Part shown: piece after piece, positions 8,485 through 18,101 of the stretch
How the letters are laid out: every line of letters starts with the position of its first letter
Position numbering within the stretch: position 1 is the first letter of the stretch
Source of the DNA: CAYWRZ01 sp964460845
Lineage (GTDB): Bacteria; Bacteroidota; Bacteroidia; Flavobacteriales_D; UBA2798
Direction of reading: 5' to 3'
Length of the DNA: 64,000 nt
Assembly: GCA_964460845.1 (NCBI GenBank)
Contig: CAYWRZ010000001.1
Span: 186,001-250,000 of the forward strand
Notes under the pieces: generated by a model
The model's input: the letters and a program-made list of their open reading frames with translations, nothing else
Databases searched by the model: none
Told to the model about the DNA's origin: nothing
Program-made: the position numbers and the translations under genes

Positions 8485-9093
8485 TTACTTCTCGTAAAAG
8501 TGCATATCGCGGATATAACGATACACCGGATCGGTCACTAAATAACGTACATCTTTCCCGTCGCGGATAGCTTTACGGATAAAGCTCGACGATACTTTCA
8601 TGACCGGTGCGTCGCATACCTCTATCCCGGGATGAGCCGCATAAGGGCTTTCGGGATTGTATTCTTTAAGCTCTTCCGATTCCTGCTCCGTAAGCACACG
8701 CGGATACACGTACAGCTTGTGATTTTGCAAAATCTGCTCGTGGTGTTTCCATTTGTGCAAAGTGCGCAAGTTGTCTTCGCCCATAATCAGCGAAAAACGA
8801 TGTTGCGGATATTTCTCGCGCAGGTACGCCAGCGTATGAATCGTGTACGAGGGTTTGGGCAAATGAAATTCTATATCGCAGGCTTCGAGCTTGAGATTAT
8901 CTTCTATTGCCGTTTTTACAAGCGCTAAGCGATGGTAGTCGGCTAATAAAGAGTTTTTTTCCTTGAGCGGATTCTGCGGACTCACCACCAGCCATACCCT
9001 ATCGAGACCGGTATATTCGGCCATATAATTGGCGATAATCAGATGTCCGACGTGGATCGGATTAAACGTACCGAAGTAAAGTCCGATATTCAT
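8485..9093 (-). CDS. nadD: nicotinate-nucleotide adenylyltransferase
   Basis: 202 residues. NadD makes deamido-NAD from nicotinate mononucleotide and ATP. The nucleotidyltransferase signature GTFNPIHVGHL is at about 8-18, and the C-terminal SSSFIRKAI (about 168-176) is the second ATP-binding motif. Its start overlaps the gmk stop by 4 bases (9090-9093), showing translational coupling. Length and motif order fit the family. Confidence 0.96.
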   Translation of the reverse strand: MNIGLYFGTFNPIHVGHLIIANYMAEYTGLDRVWLVVSPQNPLKEKNSLLADYHRLALVKTAIEDNLKLEACDIEFHLPKPSYTIHTLAYLREKYPQHRFSLIMGEDNLRTLHKWKHHEQILQNHKLYVYPRVLTEQESEELKEYNPESPYAAHPGIEVCDAPVMKVSSSFIRKAIRDGKDVRYLVTDPVYRYIRDMHFYEK

Positions 9094-9674
9094 GGCCTGG
9101 CTAAAAATTCCCTTACCCGCGCTGCGGCTTCTGCACAGGCGGCTTCAAGGTTTTCGTTGAGCAGCATATAATCAAAATGCGGGGCATGATCCATTTCCTT
9201 TTCGGCTTTGGCCATACGGCGCGCAATGCTTTCGGGTGTTTCGGTATCTCGTCTGCGAAGGCGCTGTTCGAGGTGCGCGATGCTGGGCGCTTTCACGAAA
9301 ACGGCTAATGCGCGTTCGCCAAAAATCTCTTTCAGGCGCAATCCGCCTACCACATCCACATCAAAAATGACGTGCTTACCGGCCGACCAGATACGTTCAA
9401 TTTCACTGCGCAGCGTACCGTAAAAATGATCCGGATAAACTTCTTCCCATTCGAGGAAATCGCCGGCGGCTATTTTTTGCTTGAATTCGGCTACACTCAG
9501 GAAATAATAATCTTTTCCGTGCACTTCGCCGGGGCGTTGGGCGCGGCTACAGGCCGACACCGAAAACGCAAGCGAGAGGTCGCACTGAAGCAGGTGTTTC
9601 ACAATGGTTGTTTTTCCGGCACCCGAGGGCGCAGAGAAAATCACGCATTTACCTTGGCTGGATTGTGTCTGCAT
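9090..9674 (-). CDS. gmk: guanylate kinase
   Basis: 194 residues. It phosphorylates GMP to GDP with ATP. The P-loop SAPSGAGKTTIVKHLL starts near residue 14, the GMP-binding segment with SRAQRPGEVHGKDYYF follows at about 42-57, and the lid region with RLRRRDTETPESIARRM is at about 137-153. It belongs to the yicC-gmk-nadD cluster, a common bacterial arrangement. The gap from yicC is 31 bases. Confidence 0.96.
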   Translation of the reverse strand: MQTQSSQGKCVIFSAPSGAGKTTIVKHLLQCDLSLAFSVSACSRAQRPGEVHGKDYYFLSVAEFKQKIAAGDFLEWEEVYPDHFYGTLRSEIERIWSAGKHVIFDVDVVGGLRLKEIFGERALAVFVKAPSIAHLEQRLRRRDTETPESIARRMAKAEKEMDHAPHFDYMLLNENLEAACAEAAARVREFLARP

Positions 9675-9705
9675 GGAGAGAAACGTAAGGGCTAAGCGTT
9701 ATTTT

Positions 9706-10581
9706 TCAGAGCACGTTTAACACCTGTTCTTTAATTTTTTCAAGCTCATCTTTCATCTGCACCACGAGCTTTTGCATACCGGCATGATTGGATTTGGAAC
9801 CCAATGTGTTGATCTCGCGCCCCATTTCCTGCGTAATAAAACCCAGCTTTCTTCCTTGATGCTGTTCCTTTTCGAGGGTTTCGGTAAAATACTGACAATG
9901 GGTACGCAAGCGCATTTTTTCTTCGTTGACATCGAGTCGTTCGAAATAATAAATCAGTTCCTGCTCAAAACGGTTGGTATCGATATTTTCTTGCGAAATA
10001 TGCTCGCTGAGCGAACGTTGCATCCGATCTTTAATGAGCTGAATACGCTGTTGCTCAAACGGCTCCACTTCTTCGAGGTAACGCAGAATCAGATCTACGC
10101 GCGACTGTAGCTCTACACGGAGCTTTTCGCCCTCGGCATCGCGGAAAGCGGAAAACTGATCGAGCGCTTCTCCGCACAAACGCATGATACTTGCCCACTC
10201 TTTCTCATCAGCCTCCCGTTTTTCGGACGATACCACCTCGGGCATACGCAACAGGTTAGCAAGTACCTGTTCCTCGGCTTTTACACCGATCTGATCGGCC
10301 AGCTCACGCAATTCGGCATAATAAGCCAGCGCCAGCGATTTATTGATCGAATAGCTGCGCTCTTCGCCCACATTTTCATAAAACACCGCCACATCGACCT
10401 TACCGCGTTCGGCATGTTGGGCCACAAAAGTGCGAAGCGCCATTTCTTTTTCCTTAAATACAGAGGGAATACGCACGCTGAGATCCAGTTGCTTACTGTT
10501 CAGCGAACGAATTTCAACGGTAATTTTTTTGGAGCCGTAAGACTCGCTGGCTTTACCAAAGCCGGTCATAGATCGAATCAT
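9706..10581 (-). CDS. YicC/YloC-family endoribonuclease
   Basis: 291 residues from the ATG at 10579-10581, chosen because the family nearly always begins MIRSMTGFG; an in-frame start 21 bases upstream would add seven residues unlike any relative. The family was long called a stress-induced protein, and YicC of E. coli is now described as an endoribonuclease. Visible conserved parts are the N-terminal MIRSMTGFGKA, SLNSKQLDLSVRIP, and the C-terminal REINTLGSKSNHAGMQ with E/R/D-rich helices. It is the first gene of the yicC-gmk-nadD cluster. Confidence 0.92.
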   Translation of the reverse strand: MIRSMTGFGKASESYGSKKITVEIRSLNSKQLDLSVRIPSVFKEKEMALRTFVAQHAERGKVDVAVFYENVGEERSYSINKSLALAYYAELRELADQIGVKAEEQVLANLLRMPEVVSSEKREADEKEWASIMRLCGEALDQFSAFRDAEGEKLRVELQSRVDLILRYLEEVEPFEQQRIQLIKDRMQRSLSEHISQENIDTNRFEQELIYYFERLDVNEEKMRLRTHCQYFTETLEKEQHQGRKLGFITQEMGREINTLGSKSNHAGMQKLVVQMKDELEKIKEQVLNVL

Positions 10582-10620
10582 GCAGAAGCGCTTTAGCCGC
10601 AAAAGTAAGAAAATCGGCGC

Positions 10621-11514
10621 TTATGCGCTTTTAGGCGACGGAATACTGACTAAGTAAACTCCCGTAAAAATAAGCAGGGCGGCCATTATACGCGGCAAAT
10701 CGGGGCTGTCTTTGCCCAAAGCCATTGCTACCAGTGCAGAAACGACGGGCTGTGTGTAAATATAGGCGCTCACTACCGAAGGACTAAGCCTGAGCAATCC
10801 GTAAGTATTGAGCAGGTACGCCAAAAAGGTGGAACCCAATACAACAAACAGCACGGCGTAAATCACCCCGGGCGTAAAGGTTTCCCAGCGCACTGCTGCA
10901 AATTCGTTCCAGCCTACGGGTATCACCAGCACCAGTCCGAAAAGGAACACCCATTTCATCACCGTAAGGGGGTGGTATTTTTTCATCAGCGGCTTGGCTA
11001 ACACCAGGTAAAGCGCATAGCTGAAGGCATTAAAAAAAGTGAGCATATCACCCTTTAGATCACCTGCTACTCCGGCCGATCCGGGTTTCAGCAGCAAGAG
11101 CATTACCGCGCCAGCCAATCCGGTGAAAATCCCTATCGCCCGAATTGTACGGATCTTTTCGCGCAGCCAAAAAGCGGCAATAACCAGTACCAGCAAGGGG
11201 GTGGTCACCATAATAATGGAGGAGTTGATGGGAGAGGTAAGGCTGAGTCCCCAGAAAAAGAAAAGCTGGTTTACCGCTACGCCGAACACCCCGCACACTA
11301 CGAGCAAGCCGAGATCCTTACGCGCCACAGGCTCGCGTTTCCAGCACAAAGCCAGCAGCCAAAAGAGCAGCGCGGCACTTGCCACCCTAAGCAGAATAAA
11401 TCCGAAAGGCGGAATATGTGTATCCATTACCTCGCGGGCTACCGAATAATTAATTCCGTAGATGAGGTTAGCGACAAGAAGAGCAAGATGCGCAGCGAGC
11501 AGCGGTTTAGCCAT
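10621..11514 (-). CDS. EamA/DMT-family transporter
   Basis: 297 residues with ten predicted membrane helices in two repeats of five, as in the drug/metabolite transporter superfamily. The second repeat carries the typical AALLIFTGVYLVS ending. Such proteins export amino acids or other small metabolites; the substrate cannot be read from the sequence. The ATG overlaps the TGA of the ArsC-like gene by one base (11514), so the two are likely one transcript. Confidence 0.88.
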   Translation of the reverse strand: MAKPLLAAHLALLVANLIYGINYSVAREVMDTHIPPFGFILLRVASAALLFWLLALCWKREPVARKDLGLLVVCGVFGVAVNQLFFFWGLSLTSPINSSIIMVTTPLLVLVIAAFWLREKIRTIRAIGIFTGLAGAVMLLLLKPGSAGVAGDLKGDMLTFFNAFSYALYLVLAKPLMKKYHPLTVMKWVFLFGLVLVIPVGWNEFAAVRWETFTPGVIYAVLFVVLGSTFLAYLLNTYGLLRLSPSVVSAYIYTQPVVSALVAMALGKDSPDLPRIMAALLIFTGVYLVSIPSPKSA

Positions 11515-11870
11515 CAGCCGCGGAGATAGGCTTTTGCTTCTTCGACCGCTTTTTTGGAATTGCCGATGGCGATTTTATCTCCGGCTATCACTACCGGGCG
11601 TTTAAGAAACGTGTATTCTTCCAAAATATAGCGGCGGTAATCCGCTTCCGAGAGCTGCTTTTCGTGGAGTCCGAGCGAGCGATACTTCATCGCTACGCGA
11701 CTGAACAGCGCTTCGTACGAACCGGCTCGTTCTTTCAGCTCCTCGAGCTGGTCGGGCGTGATTTTTTCCGTTTTGATGTCCTGCAACACCACCTCTCTAC
11801 CCGGTTTCAGTTCGGCAAGGATGCGCTTACAGGTAGTACAGTTCGCTAAATGATAGATTTTCTTTGACAT
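11514..11870 (-). CDS. ArsC/Spx-like thioredoxin-fold protein
   Basis: 118 residues. The active-site-like CTTCKR lies at residues 10-15, giving a CxxC pair, and the conserved Arg/Pro segment FLKRPVVI is near 90. This is the ArsC/Spx/MgsR fold. True ArsC has one catalytic Cys with downstream Arg residues, while Spx uses CxxC as a redox switch, so the role could be either reductase or regulator. Coupling to an EamA transporter does not settle it. Confidence 0.85.
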   Translation of the reverse strand: MSKKIYHLANCTTCKRILAELKPGREVVLQDIKTEKITPDQLEELKERAGSYEALFSRVAMKYRSLGLHEKQLSEADYRRYILEEYTFLKRPVVIAGDKIAIGNSKKAVEEAKAYLRG

Positions 11871-12053
11871 AACAGACCGTGTTTCTTCCGTGAATTCCGG
11901 AAATGAGTGTCCTTTTCACGAAATTAAGGAAAAAGTGCGAAGGCCCCGTTTTTGGGAAAAAAGTGAGCCTGCCGAAAACAGCGGGGTACCTACCGACGCA
12001 GATTCAGGTATTTTTCTGATCTTGCAAGCTATAACTACAGCTATCTATATTTC

Positions 12054-13259
12054 ATGGCATTACAGGAGCAGCAGGTAAAAAAGACATTCAGCCGGAAACG
12101 CATATTACTACCGGTTTTAATAGGGTTGGGAGTAGCCGTATGGATGCTTTGGGGCTCATTAACCGAAGTAAAATATTACGAAGTGGAACAGGGTGCCGGA
12201 GCCTATACCTGGGTGGACGGTAACCAAAACCAAATCGTTGATTTTACCAGCGACGAAGATTTTGTCGCTACAGAAAGCGGCAATTACAACAAGCTGACAT
12301 ACCGCGAAGCGCTGAAAGCGGTAGAATGGGGCTGGGTAACGGGTCTTTCACTGTTATGCGCCGTACTGATGATGGTGGTGCGCGATGTAGCGTATATGTG
12401 GCGAATCCGTATCCTGACCGAAAAGAAGCTGAGCTGGCGGCAGTCGTTCGATGTCATCATGATTTGGGAATTTACGTCCGCGCTGACACCGGGTATCGTA
12501 GGGGGGTCGGCAGTAGCCATGTTTATCCTTAACCGCGAGAAAATCAGTATGGGAAAAGCAACGGCATTGGTGCTTATCACGGCACTGATGGACGAGCTTT
12601 TTTATATCATTATCGTGCCTGTCATGCTGATTATCGCCGGTACGGCCAGTCTTTTCCCAATGGAATTCAGTCAGTCGATACTGGGTATGGAGCTGAACGT
12701 CACCTCGATCTTTTGGATTGGCTTCGGTATTATTTCGCTGCTTACCCTGCTGTTGTTCTCCGCCATTTTTATCGCACCGCATTTTTTCCGCAATATGCTC
12801 GTGTTTTTCTGCGGCTTGCCTTTCCTTCGGAAATTTCGCGAAAAAGCCCGTAAGACCGGCGACGATCTCATTCTCACCTCGCGCGAGCTGCGAGGCAAAC
12901 CCTTTGGTTTTTGGTTTTGGGCCATGGTAGCTACGTTTGCTTCGTGGACAGGTCGTTTTTTGGTGATCAATTTTATCATTTTAGCCTTTTCGCCCTGGGC
13001 CGATCAGTTTGTGGTATTTGCCCGCCAGCTTTCGATGTGGGTCATCCTGCTGGTTACGCCTACCCCCGGTGGCAGCGGCGTAGCCGAAGTAGCTTTCTCC
13101 GGTTTTTTACAAGACTTTATTCCCTTCGGGCTGGCCGGCATACTGGCGCTGCTCTGGCGTTTGATAAGCTATTACCCTTACCTGTTTATCGGCGCGCTGA
13201 TTTTACCCGGATGGTTCCAAAAAACAGCCGCAGACCGGCATAACTCTCCTTCAAACTAG
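12054..13259 (+). CDS. flippase-like membrane protein (lysylphosphatidylglycerol synthase TM family)
   Basis: 401 residues with an N-terminal basic stretch and a first membrane helix, a soluble loop to about 80, and seven or more helices after it. The ELF-like block MIWEFTSALTPGIVGG, followed by DELFY near residue 180, and the TPTPGGSGVAE motif near 340 are hallmarks of the UPF0104/LPG_synthase_TM superfamily. Members move or modify lipids; this copy lacks the aminoacyl transferase domain of MprF. The extra extracytoplasmic loop near 40-80 is unusual. A second family member is at 62893-63882. Confidence 0.85.
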   Translation: MALQEQQVKKTFSRKRILLPVLIGLGVAVWMLWGSLTEVKYYEVEQGAGAYTWVDGNQNQIVDFTSDEDFVATESGNYNKLTYREALKAVEWGWVTGLSLLCAVLMMVVRDVAYMWRIRILTEKKLSWRQSFDVIMIWEFTSALTPGIVGGSAVAMFILNREKISMGKATALVLITALMDELFYIIIVPVMLIIAGTASLFPMEFSQSILGMELNVTSIFWIGFGIISLLTLLLFSAIFIAPHFFRNMLVFFCGLPFLRKFREKARKTGDDLILTSRELRGKPFGFWFWAMVATFASWTGRFLVINFIILAFSPWADQFVVFARQLSMWVILLVTPTPGGSGVAEVAFSGFLQDFIPFGLAGILALLWRLISYYPYLFIGALILPGWFQKTAADRHNSPSN

Positions 13260-13274
13260 TACCTTCGACACGTT

Positions 13275-14420
13275 ATGAAAAAATTCAAATTCGGTACAAA
13301 AGCCATTCATGCGGGCATGGAGCCCGACCCTTCGACAGGTGCCATCATGACACCTATTTTCCAAACCTCTACCTTCGTGCAAGCCTCGCCCGGCCAGCAC
13401 CAGGGATACGCCTATGCAAGGGGAAAAAACCCTACACGAAGCGCGCTCGAAAAAAACATTGCCGCGCTCGAAAATGCGAAACACGCGCTCTGCTTTTCGA
13501 GTGGGATGGGCGCTATCGATGCTATCATAAAACTGCTCCAACCCGGCGATGAAGTGCTTACGGGCAACGATCTGTACGGCGGTTCTTACCGTATGTTTAC
13601 CAAAGTATTCGCTCCTTTCGGCATTAAATTTCGTTTTGCGGATCTGTCAAGCGCCGAAGAAATAGGTCGGCATATCAATGCTTCGACCAAGCTGCTTTGG
13701 GTGGAAACACCTACCAACCCCACCATGCAAATTGTGGACATCGCAGCCTGCGCCGCCCTGGCCCAAAAGCACCAACTGCTTTTTGCGGTCGATAATACCT
13801 TTGCTTCGCCTTACCTGCAAAACCCGCTCGATTTGGGCGCCGATATTGTGATGCACTCGGTTACCAAATACCTCGGCGGTCATTCGGACGTGGTAATGGG
13901 CGCGCTGTGCGTAAACGATGATAAGCTTTTTGAAAGACTGGCGTTTATCCACAATTCCTGCGGAGCTACGCCCGGGCCGATGGACGCCTTCCTTGTGATC
14001 AGAGGTATCAAAACCCTTCACCTGCGTATGGAAAGGCATTGCAGCAACGGAAAAGTAATAGCCGAATTTCTGCGACAGCATCCCAAGGTCGAAAAAGTGT
14101 ACTGGCCCGGCTTTGAAGATCATCCTAACCACGAGGTAGCCTTGAAGCAGATGCGTGGATTCGGCGGAATGATCTCTTTCGTGTATAAAGGCTCACGCGA
14201 AGAAACCTTTAAAATGGCCTCTTCCTTTGAAGTGTTCTCCTTGGCCGAATCGCTCGGAGGCGTAGAGTCGCTCGTGAACCACCCTGCCACCATGACCCAT
14301 GCTTCGATTCCGAAAGAGGAACGGGAAAAAGCCGGTGTGGTTGATTCGCTGCTGCGCCTGAGCGTGGGCGTAGAAGACGTGGACGATCTGCTTGAGGATT
14401 TGCGTCAGGCGCTGGGTTAA
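13275..14420 (+). CDS. PLP-dependent cystathionine gamma-synthase / lyase family enzyme
   Basis: 381 residues, aspartate aminotransferase fold type I. The PLP lysine is Lys198 in MHSVTKYLGGHSD. Other family blocks are AYARGKNPTRSALE (about 48-61) and the C-terminal SLGGVESLVNHPATMTHAS. The family covers cystathionine gamma-synthase, gamma-lyase and beta-lyase, which interconvert cysteine and methionine precursors. The exact reaction cannot be fixed from the sequence. It sits 15 bases after the flippase-like gene. Confidence 0.93.
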   Translation: MKKFKFGTKAIHAGMEPDPSTGAIMTPIFQTSTFVQASPGQHQGYAYARGKNPTRSALEKNIAALENAKHALCFSSGMGAIDAIIKLLQPGDEVLTGNDLYGGSYRMFTKVFAPFGIKFRFADLSSAEEIGRHINASTKLLWVETPTNPTMQIVDIAACAALAQKHQLLFAVDNTFASPYLQNPLDLGADIVMHSVTKYLGGHSDVVMGALCVNDDKLFERLAFIHNSCGATPGPMDAFLVIRGIKTLHLRMERHCSNGKVIAEFLRQHPKVEKVYWPGFEDHPNHEVALKQMRGFGGMISFVYKGSREETFKMASSFEVFSLAESLGGVESLVNHPATMTHASIPKEEREKAGVVDSLLRLSVGVEDVDDLLEDLRQALG

Positions 14421-14438
14421 CCTGCTAAAATTAAACTT

Positions 14439-15134
14439 ATGCAAGGCAACAGATTCGCAGTTATCGGTGTCGGAAAATACGGCTCTGCCATTGCCCTAAG
14501 GCTTGCGCAAAAGGGAGCCGAGGTGTTTGCTTTCGACCTCGACGAAGAAAAAATAGACGATATCAAAGACGATGTGGCTTATGCAGCCGCACTAGACTCG
14601 ACCGAAAAAAAAGCGCTAAGCGCTCAACACATTTCGGATGTGGACGCAGTAGTAGTAGCCATCGGTGAAAATTTTGAGGCTGTGATCCTGACCTGTGCCC
14701 ATCTTCTCGATTTGGGTGTAAAACGGGTAATTGCCCGTGCACACGGACCACAGCAAAAAATGATTTTGGAAAAAATCGGGGTGAAAGAGATCCTATTACC
14801 TGAAAACGAAGTCGCTTTTGTGGTTGCCGAACGTCTGCTCAACCCGAGCATCCTTTCCTTTCTTCAGCTTCCCGACGATTATGAAATCGCCGAAATACAA
14901 GCGCCGCGAAATATAGTAAACCGCACGTTGGCCGATATAGGATTGCGCAATAAATACCACCTTACGCTGATCACTATCAAACGCCTGTTCGACGAAAAAG
15001 ACGGAAAAGACACCGTACAGCAAACCCATATTTTGGGGGTTCCCAATTCAGAGACCATTGTGTACGACACCGATTCTTTACTGGTATTCGGCTCTTCGCA
15101 CGATGTGGCGCGTTTTATCGAAATCAACCAATAA
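14439..15134 (+). CDS. TrkA/KtrA-type potassium channel regulatory protein
   Basis: 231 residues with an RCK-N domain: the Rossmann motif GVGKYGSAIA near residues 8-17, an acidic end of the second strand (FDLDEEK), and an RCK-C (TrkA-C) domain from about 150. Such proteins bind NAD(H) or ATP and gate KtrB/TrkH potassium channels. No channel gene is adjacent, so the partner must be elsewhere. It lies 18 bases after the cystathionine enzyme and 5 bases before the SDR gene. Confidence 0.9.
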   Translation: MQGNRFAVIGVGKYGSAIALRLAQKGAEVFAFDLDEEKIDDIKDDVAYAAALDSTEKKALSAQHISDVDAVVVAIGENFEAVILTCAHLLDLGVKRVIARAHGPQQKMILEKIGVKEILLPENEVAFVVAERLLNPSILSFLQLPDDYEIAEIQAPRNIVNRTLADIGLRNKYHLTLITIKRLFDEKDGKDTVQQTHILGVPNSETIVYDTDSLLVFGSSHDVARFIEINQ

Positions 15135-15139
15135 AACGG

Positions 15140-15859
15140 ATGGAACAGTATTATATAACCGGCACAAGCACCGGAATAGGACGTGCGTTGGCCGAAAAGC
15201 TGTCGGTATCGCACCGTGTTACCGGTATCGCGCGCCGACATACTTTTTCGCATCCCAATTACCGGCACCTGACACTCGACCTGTCGGAACCCACGCAGTT
15301 AGACGAGTTCCGATTCGAGCTACCCGAAAACTGTACAAGAGCCGTATTGATCAACAATGCCGGGGTCATTGGCGATGTGCGCCGTACCGGCGATACCGAT
15401 CCGGCAAAAATCAGAGAGACCTTCAATACCAATCTGATTTCGACCGCACTGTTGTGCAATGCTTTCCTTAGAGAGGCCCGCAAGCATGAATATCCCTGTC
15501 TGATTATCAATATCAGTTCGGGGGCTGCCACTTATCCCATTCCTTCCTGGGCCGCATATTGCGCTTCCAAAGCCGGGGTCGATATGTTTAGCCGTGTAAT
15601 TTCGGCCGAGCTGGAAGAGCTTGGGATTACAAGGATCAGGGTATTCTCCTTTTATCCCGGGATCATCGATACACCTATGCAAGAGCACATTCGGGGCTCA
15701 AGCTCATCTGATTTCTCCTCAAAAACGCGCTTTGAGAATTACAAAACTGAGGGAGAACTGCTCGATCCTCTTTTTGTAGCAGAAAAAATAATCGGTATAT
15801 TTAACTCCCTTGACAGGTATCCTGAGCAAGTAACAGTGAGCCTGAGGGATTTTCTATAA
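15140..15859 (+). CDS. short-chain dehydrogenase/reductase (SDR)
   Basis: 239 residues. The cofactor motif TGTSTGIGRALAE is at about 8-20 (TGxxxGIG), the strand-4 motif INNAG at about 70, and the catalytic Ser with YCASKAG (YxxxK) near 143-149. These indicate an NAD(P)-dependent oxidoreductase of unknown substrate; sepiapterin reductase-like members are similar. It is the last of a run of closely spaced genes from 12054. Confidence 0.9.
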   Translation: MEQYYITGTSTGIGRALAEKLSVSHRVTGIARRHTFSHPNYRHLTLDLSEPTQLDEFRFELPENCTRAVLINNAGVIGDVRRTGDTDPAKIRETFNTNLISTALLCNAFLREARKHEYPCLIINISSGAATYPIPSWAAYCASKAGVDMFSRVISAELEELGITRIRVFSFYPGIIDTPMQEHIRGSSSSDFSSKTRFENYKTEGELLDPLFVAEKIIGIFNSLDRYPEQVTVSLRDFL

Positions 15860-15873
15860 CTCAAAGTCTGAAA

Positions 15874-18006
15874 ATGAAAAAAAGTTTATTATTTCTCACC
15901 GGCTGCCTGATTTGGGCTTCTCTACCGGTAATAGCGCAGGTATCGGGATCCGGATCAGGGAACGCACACCACAGCTACTGCGGCACTACTGAGTACACGC
16001 AGCAAATGAGGCAGCAACACGGTTACAACGCCGCACACGCTGCCGAAGATGCGGCCTACGAAGAAGAAATTCAGCGAGAGATGCTGCGCCTTTCGAGCGA
16101 GCGTGGCGATCGGCAAACCGTCTATGTGATTCCCATCGTATTCCACATTGTGCACGAAAACGGAATAGAAAATATTTCGGACGCACAAGTGCATGATGCG
16201 ATAAGAATCATGAATGAAGATTTTAATAAAAACAATTCGGACACGAGTCAGGTTGTTCCTTCTTTCACCAATCTGGTGGGGGATGCCGGCATCGAATTTC
16301 GCCTGGCACAGAAAGACGCCCTGGGCAACTGTGTAAGCGGAATTACCCGTACCTATTCTACCCTTACCAACAGCGGAAACAACGCTATGGTGGATGCCGT
16401 AAATGCCAACCTGAATGGCGCAGGCAATACGAACAATGTACGTTACCCGCGCAATATGTACCTTAACATTTGGGTATGTAAAAACCCCAACGGCGCTGCG
16501 GGCTATACCCGCCTTCCGAGCAACTTTACCGCTGCCAAATACGACGGTATCTGGATCAGCCACAGCTACGTAGGAAGCATGGGCACAGGCTCTTCCGTAA
16601 GAAGCCGTGCGCTGACACATGAGGTAGGACACTGGCTCAACCTCAACCACGTATGGGGCGGCACCAACAACCCGGGTGTTTCTTGTGGTGACGATGGCGT
16701 ATCTGATACTCCCATCACCAAAGGCTGGACTATTTGTAACCTGACAGGCGCAGAATGCAACCCCAGCATTATTGAAAACGTGCAAAACTTCATGGAGTAT
16801 TCTTACTGCTCCAAAATGTTTACCATCGGTCAGGCCACCCGTATGCGTGCAGCGGTTATCAACTCAACCGGGCAACGCAATAACCTTTGGACCTCAGGCA
16901 ACCTCGATTTGACCGGCACCAATGGTACCAATACGCTCTGTGCAGCTAATTTCAACGCTTCGCGTACGGTCATCTGCGCAGGCGAATCCGTTAATTTTAA
17001 TGATCTCTCTTTCCATGGCCCCACAGGCTGGAGCTGGACTTTCACCGGTGGCTCTCCCGCCAGCTCTACCACACAGAATCCTACCGGAATCACTTACAGC
17101 ACGCCCGGTACCTATAACGTATCGCTCTCTGTAACCAACCCCGGCGGCTCAGAATCGCTCACGCTGAACCAATACATTACCGTATTGCCTGCTACCGGCT
17201 CGCCCGTACCCATTGTCGAAGGATTTGAAGCAACCACTTCTCTTCCCTCGGCCGACTGGCACATCACTAACCCCAATAGCGGACAAAGCTGGGAAGTAGT
17301 GACCGGCACGGCCTATACCGGTTCAAAAAGCGTAAAAATCAACAACATCAGTAACAGCACCCCCGCCGTTTACGACCTGATCTCTTCTCCTTACGATTTG
17401 ACCAGCCTTTCGTCGGTAGAAATTCACTTTAAATACGCTTATGCCCAGCGTAACAGCAGCAGCAGCGACCGTCTGAGAGTTTATGTGTCGAACGACTGCG
17501 GACAAACCTGGTCGCTGCGCAGAAGCCTGGCCGGTTCGGCGCTTTCTACAGCCTCTTCGACCACCTCTCCTTTTACCCCTTCTTCCACGGCACAGTGGGC
17601 TAATTTTACCGTGAATAATATTATTTCCAGCTACCTGGTAGATAACTTTATGGTAAAGTTCTCTTTCGAAAGTGAAGGCGGCAACAACATTTATATCGAC
17701 GACATTAACATTACCGGCGCAGGTGCCAGCAATGTGAAAGAACTCGAAGATCCCTACCAGTTTATACTCTACCCCAATCCGGTAGAACAGTTTGCCACGC
17801 TTTCTTTCACCTTGCCCGAAAAGAAAAGCGTACGTATCGATGTACTGGATGTATTGGGTAAAGTCGTGTATTCGACCGAAAAAGGTCAGCTCGGCAGCGG
17901 TGCCCATACCCAGCAACTGGATTGCAGCGCTTTCGTATCCGGTATTTACTTTGTACGCCTCGAATCGGAGGGACAGGTATTTACCCGTAAAATGATTGTG
18001 CGTTAA
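15874..18006 (+). CDS. secreted M43-family metalloprotease with PKD domain and T9SS sorting domain
   Basis: 710 residues. A signal peptide (about 1-21) precedes a propeptide-like region and the pappalysin/cytophagalysin domain. The zinc motif is HEVGHWLNLNH (His249, Glu250, His253, His259); Asn replaces the usual Gly of HExxHxxGxxH, a change also common in Bacteroidota M43 enzymes. A PKD domain is near 355-440, then a beta-sandwich region near 445-615. The last 85 residues, with ILYPNPVEQFATLSF and FVSGIYFVRLES, form a type A T9SS C-terminal domain, so the enzyme is exported across the outer membrane. The gene ends at a strong terminator. Confidence 0.93.
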   Translation: MKKSLLFLTGCLIWASLPVIAQVSGSGSGNAHHSYCGTTEYTQQMRQQHGYNAAHAAEDAAYEEEIQREMLRLSSERGDRQTVYVIPIVFHIVHENGIENISDAQVHDAIRIMNEDFNKNNSDTSQVVPSFTNLVGDAGIEFRLAQKDALGNCVSGITRTYSTLTNSGNNAMVDAVNANLNGAGNTNNVRYPRNMYLNIWVCKNPNGAAGYTRLPSNFTAAKYDGIWISHSYVGSMGTGSSVRSRALTHEVGHWLNLNHVWGGTNNPGVSCGDDGVSDTPITKGWTICNLTGAECNPSIIENVQNFMEYSYCSKMFTIGQATRMRAAVINSTGQRNNLWTSGNLDLTGTNGTNTLCAANFNASRTVICAGESVNFNDLSFHGPTGWSWTFTGGSPASSTTQNPTGITYSTPGTYNVSLSVTNPGGSESLTLNQYITVLPATGSPVPIVEGFEATTSLPSADWHITNPNSGQSWEVVTGTAYTGSKSVKINNISNSTPAVYDLISSPYDLTSLSSVEIHFKYAYAQRNSSSSDRLRVYVSNDCGQTWSLRRSLAGSALSTASSTTSPFTPSSTAQWANFTVNNIISSYLVDNFMVKFSFESEGGNNIYIDDINITGAGASNVKELEDPYQFILYPNPVEQFATLSFTLPEKKSVRIDVLDVLGKVVYSTEKGQLGSGAHTQQLDCSAFVSGIYFVRLESEGQVFTRKMIVR

Positions 18007-18027
18007 GAATTTGATTTTGATCTTGCG

Positions 18028-18058
18028 AAAACCCTCTGTCTTCCCGACAGGGGGTTTT
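18028..18058 (+). terminator. rho-independent terminator of the M43 protease gene
   Basis: A 13-bp stem AAAACCCTCTGTC / GACAGGGGGTTTT (one T-G wobble) with a TTCCC loop and a T run, 21 bases after the stop codon. Confidence 0.9.
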
Positions 18059-18101
18059 TCATTTTTCACAATGCATTACAACACTTATTTTTACACCTGC
18101 A

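Noticed and set aside
12022..12053. TTG-21 bases-TATATTTC ahead of the flippase-like gene
   Set aside because: The spacing is good, but the box ends at the base before the ATG, so transcription would start inside the gene. It may mean a later true start, but no downstream Met is available until residue 31.
11890..12078. 62-codon frame between the ArsC-like gene and the flippase-like gene
   Set aside because: The peptide is low in structure, runs into the start of the flippase gene in another frame, and has no recognisable motif.
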